Shown: positions 1 through 5,601 of the stretch, one piece after another
Layout of the letters: each line of letters begins with the position of its first letter
How positions within the stretch are numbered: the stretch's first letter is position 1
Assembly: GCA_015489095.1 (NCBI GenBank)
Contig: WFMN01000117.1
Location: forward strand, 1 to 7,313
Origin: Mariprofundaceae bacterium
Lineage (GTDB): Bacteria; Pseudomonadota; Zetaproteobacteria; Mariprofundales; J009
DNA: 7,313 nucleotides
Direction: 5' to 3'
Position numbers and translations under genes: made by a program
Notes under the pieces: model-generated
What the model was told of the DNA's origin: nothing
The model's input: only the letters and a program-made list of their open reading frames with translations
Databases searched by the model: none

Positions 1-1044
1 CTATTATCTGAACGGGCGACCGCCGACTACGAGGCGGCGCGCGGCAAGGTGGCCGACCTGTTCCACGCCGCCTCCCCGCGCGAGGTGATCTTCACCCGTG
101 GCACCACCGAGGCGATCAACCTTGTCGCCGCCAGCTGGGGCGGCGACAACATCAGGGAGGGCGATGAAATCCTCCTCTCCGCCATGGAGCACCACTCCAA
201 CATTGTGCCGTGGCAACTGCTGGCGGAGCGCAGCGGCGCGGTGATCAAGGTGCTGCCGATGGATGATCGGGGCGCGCTCTGCATGGAGCAGCTCGATGGC
301 CTGCTTAGCGAGCGCACCCGCATCGTCGGCGTGGTGCAGATGTCCAACGCGCTCGGCACCATCAACCCGATCGGCGAGATCGTCGCCAAGGCGCACGCGG
401 TGGGCGCCAAGGTGCTGGTGGACGGTGCGCAGGCCGCCGCCCACATGCCGATCGATCTACAGGCGCTGGATATCGATTTCTACGCCACCAGCGCCCACAA
501 GATGTACGGCCCCACCGGCATCGGCGTGCTGATCGCCAAGGAGGCGCTGCTGGAAGCGATGCCCCCCTACCAGGGCGGCGGAGACATGATCGCCACCGTC
601 AGTTTCAGCGGAAGCAGCTACGCCGCCCTGCCGCACAAGTTCGAGGCCGGCACCCCCAATATCGCCGGCACCATCGGCTTCGGCGCCGCCATCGACTGGC
701 TAAGGGCAACAGGCTTCGACACCATCGCCCGCATCGAACGCACGCTGCTCGCCTACGCCACCGAACGCGCGCGGCAGTTCGACGGCCTGCGCATCATCGG
801 CAGCGCGCCGGAGAAGGCGTGCGTCCTCTCCTTTGTGCTCAAGGGGGTGCATCCCCACGATCTCGGCACCATCCTCGACAGCGAAGGTGTGGCGATCCGC
901 GCCGGCCACCACTGCGCCATGCCGGTGATGCAGCACTTCAAGGTCCCCGCCACCGCCCGCGCCTCGTTCGCCATCTACAGCACCCGCGATGAGATCGACA
1001 CCCTGTTTCACGCGCTGAATAAGGCGCAACAGATGTTCGCATAG
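1..1044 (+). CDS. sufS: SufS-type cysteine desulfurase, 5' end cut by window edge
   Basis: This PLP enzyme removes sulfur from L-cysteine, giving alanine and an enzyme-bound persulfide that feeds Fe-S cluster assembly in the cytoplasm. The frame is open from base 1 and gives 347 residues; by comparison with SufS proteins of about 405 residues, roughly 55-60 N-terminal residues are missing. The GTG at 49 is therefore not the start. Visible landmarks, numbered from the first codon in the window, are FTRGTTEAINL in the PLP-binding region, the motif SAHKMYGPTGIG with the Schiff-base lysine at residue 167, and RAGHHCAMP with the catalytic cysteine at residue 305. The RxGHHCA context and the short loop around it mark group II (SufS/CsdA) rather than IscS. 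SufS fits better than CsdA, but the upstream suf genes that would settle this are outside the window. The signalling genes start 62 bases downstream and have no obvious functional link. Confidence 0.93.
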   Translation, partial: LLSERATADYEAARGKVADLFHAASPREVIFTRGTTEAINLVAASWGGDNIREGDEILLSAMEHHSNIVPWQLLAERSGAVIKVLPMDDRGALCMEQLDGLLSERTRIVGVVQMSNALGTINPIGEIVAKAHAVGAKVLVDGAQAAAHMPIDLQALDIDFYATSAHKMYGPTGIGVLIAKEALLEAMPPYQGGGDMIATVSFSGSSYAALPHKFEAGTPNIAGTIGFGAAIDWLRATGFDTIARIERTLLAYATERARQFDGLRIIGSAPEKACVLSFVLKGVHPHDLGTILDSEGVAIRAGHHCAMPVMQHFKVPATARASFAIYSTRDEIDTLFHALNKAQQMFA

Positions 1045-1053
1045 GATTCCATT

Positions 1054-1068
1054 CCGCCATAAAGGCGG
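1054..1068 (+). other. Short hairpin after sufS
   Basis: CCGCC and GGCGG form a 5-bp GC stem around the loop ATAAA, ten bases after the sufS stop. No T-run follows, so it is not a canonical intrinsic terminator. It could be a weak 3' end structure or chance in GC-rich DNA. I saw no convincing -35/-10 pair in the 62-base gap between sufS and the first kinase. Confidence 0.35.
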
Positions 1069-1092
1069 TACCATTCAGCGCCAGCGGTGATC

Positions 1093-1100
1093 AGGGGGAG
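1093..1100 (+). promoter_or_regulatory. Shine-Dalgarno site that decides the start of the small kinase
   Basis: AGGGGGAG lies directly against the TTG at 1101, 6 bases before the TTG at 1107, and 21 bases before the ATG at 1122. Only 1107 has normal spacing, so it is the preferred start. This rests on spacing alone. Confidence 0.55.
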
Positions 1101-1106
1101 TTGTTA

Positions 1107-1805
1107 TTGACCGAGATTGACATGCAGAGCGACGCGCTTTCCGATATCCACCTGCAAGTTCGTCGCGCATGTCACGACCTCAACGCGCCGCTACGCGCCG
1201 TCCGCGGCTTCGCCGATATCCTGCAGCAGCGCGAGGCCGCCAACCTCTCCTCGCGAGGACAGCTCTACCTCCAGCGCATGGTGGCCGCCACCGGACACAT
1301 GGAGCGGGTGGTGGAGGGGCTGCACCAATACGGCCGGTTGGCCACCCACCGCGTGCAGATGGAACCGGTCAAGCTACACCAATTCACCGACCATCTGCTG
1401 CGCACCCACTACCCGACACAACAGGACGCTATCCAGTGGCAGGCCGATCCCGATCTGCAGTGGAGAAGCGACCCCGCCCTGCTGCAGACCATCCTCTGCG
1501 CCCTGCTCGACAACGCCCTCCGCTTCCGCGCGCCCGACAGCTCCCCCGAGGTGGAGCTGTCGTGGCAGCAGCGGGAGCAGCAGTTGCTCCTCACCGTGCG
1601 CGACCACGGCATCGGCATCGAAGCGGCGCACCACCAGCGGATCTTCCACCTCTTCGAGCGCATGCACAACCGCGAGCAATATCCGGGAGCGGGCACCGGG
1701 CTGACGCTGGTATGGAAGGCGGTGTCGCTGCTCGGCGGCACCATCGCGCTGGAATCGGCTCCCGACCGAGGCACCACCGTCACCGTCTCCCTCCCCGCGC
1801 CATGA
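1107..1805 (+). CDS. Small soluble histidine kinase, HisKA-HATPase only
   Basis: This is a predicted cytoplasmic sensor kinase core of 232 residues with no transmembrane segment and no sensor domain. The HisKA region covers about residues 15-85, with the phosphoacceptor H23 in the H-box CHDLNAPLR, close to the SHDLxEPLR form of bacteriophytochrome-type kinases. The HATPase_c region covers about 95-232: N-box LLDNAL with N136, G1 box DHGIGI (D166, G168, G170), an F-box (IFHLFERMH), and a GAGTGL lid with G196 and G198. All motifs needed for catalysis are present. The start is taken as TTG 1107 because of the ribosome binding site; ATG 1122 is the alternative and would remove five residues without touching the H-box. 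The stop overlaps the start of the next kinase in an ATGA. The input must come from a partner protein, perhaps by mixed dimers with that kinase, which is an inference. Confidence 0.85.
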   Translation: MTEIDMQSDALSDIHLQVRRACHDLNAPLRAVRGFADILQQREAANLSSRGQLYLQRMVAATGHMERVVEGLHQYGRLATHRVQMEPVKLHQFTDHLLRTHYPTQQDAIQWQADPDLQWRSDPALLQTILCALLDNALRFRAPDSSPEVELSWQQREQQLLLTVRDHGIGIEAAHHQRIFHLFERMHNREQYPGAGTGLTLVWKAVSLLGGTIALESAPDRGTTVTVSLPAP

Positions 1806-4123
1806 CCACCACCATCAGGCTGCTGCGGCCGGGCGTCCGCCTGATGCAGCGGCTCCGCTTCGCCGAAAAGTTCATCCTCGTCTGCCTGCTGTTCACCATC
1901 CCGCTGGGGATGACCAGCTACTATCTGCTACACGATATCCAACGCAAAACCGCGATCATGGCGCAGCGACAGATGGGGTTGCGCTATATCGAGGCGATCA
2001 GCCCGCTGATGGAGCTGATCCCGCGCCATCGCGGCTTGATCAACGGCGTGCTGCACGGCAACCGCGCATTCAGCAACGACCTAACCGCGCTCGCGCCACG
2101 GTTGCAACAGGCGCTGACCCGCGCCGACCGCGCCAACCAGCGCTGGGGAGAAACGCTCGGTGTCCGCGATGCGTGGCGGCGGATTCGCAACCGTTGGCTT
2201 GCCCTGCGCAAGCAGAGCACCGCACTCGACGCCAACCAGAGCTGGCAACAACACACCCGATTGATTGCCGACTTTCTGCAGCTGTTGTCGCGGGTGGTGG
2301 TGGCAAGCACCCTGTTCACCACCGAGGATGCGGCGTCGCGCCATCTGATCGCGCTCAACTTTCACCACCTACCACAACTGATCGAGGCGCTGGGGCAGCT
2401 GCGCGGCATCGGTGCCGGCCTGCTCGCGGACAGGCGCATCGCGCCGCAAGAACGCCAGCAGATCCGCCTGATGCAGCAGATCGCACAGCGCAGCGCCGAC
2501 GAGGTCGCCCGGCAGTGGCGCTTCTACGCGGAATACAACGCCAACGCCCGCTTAGCGGCGCAGTTCCAGCAACTGCAGGCGCTGAACCGGCGCTACCAGC
2601 GCCATATCGAGGAGTTGGGCAGCGCCGGCCGCTCGCCCCACGACTACTTCGCCCTCGGCACCCAAGCCATCTCCGCCGGTTACGCCCTGCTTCACGGCAG
2701 CAGCGCACAACTGCAAACACGGTTTGACCAGCGCGGCCGGCAACTCGCCCAACGCGCGGCGTGGGTGCGGGCGCTGTTGCTGCTGGTGCCGCTCGTCATC
2801 CTCTATCTCGTGCTGGCCTTCTTCTTCTCCACCCGCGCCACCACCCGCCAGCTTCAGTTGGTTGTCTCCCTGCTGCAACAGCGCAAGGCGCCCGCCATCA
2901 CTCCGCCACCGGGACGGGATGAACTGGCGGAGATCGTCGGTCTCTTCAACCGCCTATCCCGCCAGATCATCCGCAAGCATGAAGAAGACGCGCTGATGAC
3001 CGAACTGACCCACTTGGCCTTGCGCAGCCACGCCTTACCATCGTTGTGCGACCGCACCTTGGTGCTGTTGATGGGCGCCCAAGGCTGCCTCGGCGCCAGA
3101 AGCCCATCCCACATTCAACTGCTGCGCGGCAGCGGCAGCCGCTATATCGCCGCCAGCACCTACCACGATGCGGTGGTGCTCACCATCCCCGACCCTACCT
3201 CCGCCATCTATCAACTCAGCTTCGGCGACCACCCGATGATCTGCATCCCGCTGATCCATGAGCAGCAGCGGCTGGGCGAGCTGATCTTGACGGTTGACCA
3301 CGCCGAGGAGGCGCTCACAAGCCGCCGCCACCTGTTGGAACATATCGCCAGCACGCTGGTGATCGCCATCATCCGCTTGCAGGCCGATGCGGCGCTCAAA
3401 CAGCGGGAGCAGGCGTTGACCCGCTCCAACGAAGAGCTGGAGCGGTTCGCCTATGTCGCCTCACACGACCTGCAGGAGCCGCTGCGCAAGATCTGCTCCT
3501 TCGGCGACCGCCTGCGCAAGCGGGCCGATCTGGAGGGGCGCAACCTCGATTTCCTCAACCGCATGGTCGATGCCGCCGGCCGCATGCAGCTACTGATCCA
3601 GGATCTGCTCGCCTTCTCCCGCATCCAGGCCACCACCCGCCCCTTTACCCCCGTCGATCTGCAGCAGGTTGCCAGACAGGCGGTGGACAACCTCATGGTC
3701 GCCATCCAAGAGTGCGACGCGGTGGTGGAGATCGGCACGCTGCCCACCATCGACGGCGACCCGGTGCAGCTGGAGCAGCTGTTGCAGAACCTGATCGGCA
3801 ACGCCATCAAGTACCGCCGCCCCGACACCCCTCCCCGCGTCCGGCTGCAACTGGTTCAGCGCGATTCCCTTGCAAGCGGCGAGGAACTGCTCCATTTCGT
3901 CTGCCGCGATAACGGCATCGGTTTCGAGCAGAAATACGCCGATCAGATCTTTGAGGCGTTCAAACGCTTGCATGGACGCAAAGAGTATTCAGGCTCCGGC
4001 ATCGGGCTGGCGCTCTGCCGCCGCATCGTCGAGCGCCACGGCGGCACCATTCACGCCACCAGCACCCCCAGCGAAGGCACCTGCATCCACTTTTCGCTGC
4101 AGGCGAAACAGCACAAGGAATGA
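1802..4123 (+). CDS. Membrane sensor histidine kinase with periplasmic helical domain, HAMP, GAF-like, HisKA and HATPase regions
   Basis: This 773-residue inner-membrane kinase has TM1 at about residues 24-43 and TM2 at about 322-342. Between them lies a periplasmic domain of about 275 residues that looks all-helical. It carries LIPRHRGLINGVL near its start, a form reminiscent of the HRG/ERG motif of NIT-type and related four-helix sensor bundles. A HAMP region follows at about 343-393, ending in GRDELAEIVGLFNRL. Residues of about 400-530 look GAF-like but are weakly conserved. A short coiled coil (KQREQALTRSNEELERFAYV) leads into HisKA with H555 in SHDLQEPLR. The HATPase_c region shows N667 in NLIGNAIKY, D703-G707 in RDNGIGF, and SGSGIGL at 730-736. 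The kinase core matches the phytochrome-like class that works with Rcp1-type regulators, and such a regulator is encoded downstream. The ATG at 1802 is chosen because it overlaps the upstream stop (ATGA) and precedes TM1. No Shine-Dalgarno is visible, so translation is probably coupled. The ligand is unknown. Confidence 0.88.
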   Translation: MTTTIRLLRPGVRLMQRLRFAEKFILVCLLFTIPLGMTSYYLLHDIQRKTAIMAQRQMGLRYIEAISPLMELIPRHRGLINGVLHGNRAFSNDLTALAPRLQQALTRADRANQRWGETLGVRDAWRRIRNRWLALRKQSTALDANQSWQQHTRLIADFLQLLSRVVVASTLFTTEDAASRHLIALNFHHLPQLIEALGQLRGIGAGLLADRRIAPQERQQIRLMQQIAQRSADEVARQWRFYAEYNANARLAAQFQQLQALNRRYQRHIEELGSAGRSPHDYFALGTQAISAGYALLHGSSAQLQTRFDQRGRQLAQRAAWVRALLLLVPLVILYLVLAFFFSTRATTRQLQLVVSLLQQRKAPAITPPPGRDELAEIVGLFNRLSRQIIRKHEEDALMTELTHLALRSHALPSLCDRTLVLLMGAQGCLGARSPSHIQLLRGSGSRYIAASTYHDAVVLTIPDPTSAIYQLSFGDHPMICIPLIHEQQRLGELILTVDHAEEALTSRRHLLEHIASTLVIAIIRLQADAALKQREQALTRSNEELERFAYVASHDLQEPLRKICSFGDRLRKRADLEGRNLDFLNRMVDAAGRMQLLIQDLLAFSRIQATTRPFTPVDLQQVARQAVDNLMVAIQECDAVVEIGTLPTIDGDPVQLEQLLQNLIGNAIKYRRPDTPPRVRLQLVQRDSLASGEELLHFVCRDNGIGFEQKYADQIFEAFKRLHGRKEYSGSGIGLALCRRIVERHGGTIHATSTPSEGTCIHFSLQAKQHKE

Positions 4124-4144
4124 CGACTTCGCAAAAAGTCGTCA
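4121..4144 (+). other. Perfect 9-bp hairpin over the kinase stop codon
   Basis: TGACGACTT at 4121-4129 pairs exactly with AAGTCGTCA at 4136-4144 around a six-base loop. The first three bases are the TGA stop of the membrane kinase. No T-run follows on the + strand, so it is not a standard intrinsic terminator. It could protect the 3' end of the kinase mRNA or weaken read-through. Its right arm continues into the repeat elements, so it may be the outer edge of that insertion. Confidence 0.6.
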
Positions 4145-4158
4145 TCGCGGCCACGGAT

Positions 4159-4224
4159 GGGTTCGGGGAAGGATTCCCCTCCTACGGACCGTAGGAGCGG
4201 TTTCCAACCGCGAATCGCCACGGA
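4159..4224 (+). repeat. REP/BIME-like repeat, copy 1
   Basis: Copy 1 has three hairpins in a row. GGGGAA/TTCCCC (4165-4179) has a three-base loop. A near-perfect 19-base palindrome, CTCCTACGGACCGTAGGAG (4179-4197), comes next. GCGGTT/AACCGC (4197-4211) has loop TCC. The unit ends in CCACGGA, which also occurs just before it at 4151-4157. Read outward from the centre, each half is GTAGGAG followed by a hairpin, the layout of REP sequences with a conserved GTAG tetranucleotide, so the whole unit looks like two REPs in inverted orientation (a BIME). Confidence 0.8.
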
Positions 4225-4229
4225 TCGGC

Positions 4230-4296
4230 GGGTTCGGGGAAGGGATTCCCCTCCTACAGACCGTAGGAGCGGTTTCCAACCGCGAATCGCCACGGA
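4230..4296 (+). repeat. REP/BIME-like repeat, copy 2
   Basis: This is a second tandem copy, starting 71 bases after copy 1. It has the same three stems: 4236-4251, 4251-4269 and 4269-4283. The first loop is one base longer than in copy 1 (GGGA instead of GGA) while its stem is unchanged. The central palindrome has one A-C mismatch (4258/4262). CCACGGA at 4290-4296 closes the unit and is followed by GGATTTTTTGCGA, the right end of the compound element. Confidence 0.8.
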
Positions 4297-4317
4297 CGGA
4301 TTTTTTGCGAGAAGATC

Positions 4318-4323
4318 AAGGAG
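4318..4323 (+). promoter_or_regulatory. Strong Shine-Dalgarno site for the first response regulator
   Basis: AAGGAG ends 7 bases before the ATG at 4331. It is the best ribosome binding site in the window. It shows that the three regulator genes have their own translation entry point, independent of the kinases. No confident promoter could be assigned; a T-run at 4301-4306 belongs to the repeat element. Confidence 0.85.
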
Positions 4324-4330
4324 TAGAACC

Positions 4331-4774
4331 ATGACAAGACACGAAGGCATTACCATTCTGATGGCCGATGACGACCCCGATGACCGTCTGCTGATGGAAG
4401 ATGCGATGGAGGAGGCGCATGTCGCCAACAAGTTCGACTTTGTCGAGGATGGCGAACAGTTGATGGACTACCTCCATCGCCGCGGCGACTACGCCGATCT
4501 GGCCGATGAACCGTTGCCGGGGTTGATCCTGCTCGATCTCAACATGCCCAAGAAGGATGGACGAGAGGCGCTTAAAGAGATCAAGGGAGATCCAAACCTA
4601 CGCCGCATCCCAATCATCATCCTCACCACCTCCAAGGCGGAGGAGGATATCCTGCGTAGCTACGACCTCGGCGCCAACTCCTTCATCTCCAAGCCGGTCA
4701 CCTTCGACAAGCTGGTGGAGATCGTACGCCAGCTCTCCAACTACTGGTTCACCATCGCCCGCCTGCCCGAATAA
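4331..4774 (+). CDS. Single-domain response regulator, Rcp1/CheY-like (REC type A)
   Basis: This 147-residue cytoplasmic receiver protein has no output domain. The acidic pocket is ADDDPDD (D13-D15), the phospho-acceptor is D69 in LILLDLNMPKKDG, the switch Thr is T99 in IILTTSKAEED, and the conserved lysine is K121 in SFISKP. The LDLNMPxxDGREAL and TTSKAEEDI stretches and the C-terminal NYWF are typical of the Rcp1 group, whose known partners are phytochrome-like kinases such as the pair upstream. It may act as a phosphate carrier or sink, or by protein contact. It is similar along its whole length to the second receiver of the next gene. A much longer reading frame reaches back to 4157, but that part is only repeat DNA; ATG 4331 has the strong ribosome binding site. 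Confidence 0.92.
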   Translation: MTRHEGITILMADDDPDDRLLMEDAMEEAHVANKFDFVEDGEQLMDYLHRRGDYADLADEPLPGLILLDLNMPKKDGREALKEIKGDPNLRRIPIIILTTSKAEEDILRSYDLGANSFISKPVTFDKLVEIVRQLSNYWFTIARLPE

Positions 4775-4776
4775 CG

Positions 4777-5601
4777 ATGATCGAGCCCGCCCCTTCCCAC
4801 ATCCTCCTGCTGGACGACAGCGACGACGACGCCCTGCTGATCCGGGAGCTGCTGCACGCCAATTACGGCGAGGATCTTGCCATCGACCACGCCAAGTACG
4901 CCGCGGAGGCGACCGCGCTGGCCGATGCCCACCGCTACAGCCTCTACCTGATCGACTACATGCTGGCCGAGCCCCCCACCGGCGCGGAGTGGATCGCCGA
5001 ACGGAGCAAAGCCCATCCGCTGCCGCCGGTCATCATGCTCACCGGCCTGCCGGATGCCAAGGAGATCGAGGCCATCGCCAGCAAGCTGCCCGCCGTCTCC
5101 TACTTCATCACCAAGGATCGCATGGGAGATGGCCACCTGACCAGAGCGATCGCATCGGCGATCACCAACCGCAGCCAACCCGCCTCCACCATCCCCACCA
5201 TCCTGATCGCCGATGACGATGCCGATGATGTGCTGCTGATGGAAGATGCGTTGCTGGAGCTCAACCGCCCGTTCCGCCTCGACAGCGTCGGCGACGGTGT
5301 CGAGCTGATGGAATACCTGCAAACCCGCCCCCATCCGGGGTTGATTCTGCTCGATCTCAACATGCCACGCATGGACGGGCGTCAGGTGCTGGACGCGCTA
5401 CGCAACGACCCGCAGCTCAAACGGATCCCGGTGGTGGTGATGTCCACATCCACCGCCGATATCGATATCAACAACGGCTACGATAGGGGCGCCAACTCCT
5501 ATGTCTGCAAGCCCTCCTCGTTTGACGCGCTGGTCACCATGATGGAGGAGATCACCGACTACTGGTTCGAACTGGTCGTCTCTCCGACCGCCGGCCGATG
5601 A
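4777..5601 (+). CDS. Tandem double-receiver response regulator (REC type B + REC type A)
   Basis: This 274-residue protein is two receiver domains and nothing else. REC1 (about 8-130) has LLLDDSDDD, phospho-acceptor D60 in LYLIDYML, IMLTG, and K113 in YFITKD, where the usual proline after the lysine is replaced by aspartate. REC2 (about 143-268) has LIADDDADD, D193 in LILLDLNMPRMDG, VMSTS, and K245 in YVCKP. Both domains keep the residues needed for phosphorylation. REC2 resembles the preceding single-domain regulator; REC1 resembles the receiver of the next gene. The ATG lies two bases after the upstream stop with no visible Shine-Dalgarno, which points to coupled translation. The end overlaps the next start in ATGA. 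The role is probably as phosphate distributor or adaptor between kinase and cyclase, by inference from gene order. Confidence 0.9.
   Translation: MIEPAPSHILLLDDSDDDALLIRELLHANYGEDLAIDHAKYAAEATALADAHRYSLYLIDYMLAEPPTGAEWIAERSKAHPLPPVIMLTGLPDAKEIEAIASKLPAVSYFITKDRMGDGHLTRAIASAITNRSQPASTIPTILIADDDADDVLLMEDALLELNRPFRLDSVGDGVELMEYLQTRPHPGLILLDLNMPRMDGRQVLDALRNDPQLKRIPVVVMSTSTADIDINNGYDRGANSYVCKPSSFDALVTMMEEITDYWFELVVSPTAGR

Larger units (their letters stand above)
4129..4310. mobile_element. Candidate non-autonomous element: two REP-like copies between imperfect inverted repeats
   Basis: The left end reads TCGCAAAAAGTCGTC (4129-4143). The right end, read on the opposite strand, is TCGCAAAAAATCCGTC (4295-4310). 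The two differ by one substitution and one inserted base. Between them are the two tandem repeat copies. No transposase is encoded, so any movement would need a protein supplied elsewhere, such as a RAYT (TnpA-REP) if the REP reading is right. No clear target-site duplication was found. The element separates the kinase genes from the regulator genes. This is a structural reading; the ends might instead be part of a larger repeat unit. Confidence 0.45.

Noticed and set aside
1169..1801. A long open frame upstream of and in frame with the membrane kinase, which could suggest a larger N-terminus.
   Set aside because: It runs out of frame through the small kinase gene and gives a low-complexity Arg/Pro/Ala-rich product. 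The ATGA overlap and TM1 right after 1802 support the shorter protein.
4159..4296. A CRISPR-like array.
   Set aside because: Only two directly adjacent copies of nearly full-length identical units exist, with no unique spacers; the internal palindromes fit REP-type elements.
4269..4306. Intrinsic terminator formed by the GCGGTT/AACCGC stem and the six T at 4301-4306.
   Set aside because: About 17 bases separate the stem end from the T-run, too far for a canonical terminator.
4157..4330. An in-frame N-terminal extension of the first response regulator containing a twice-repeated peptide (DSPPTDRRSGFQPRIATD).
   Set aside because: The repeated peptide is simply the translation of the two tandem repeat copies. 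The strong AAGGAG site and the start of receiver homology place the start at 4331.
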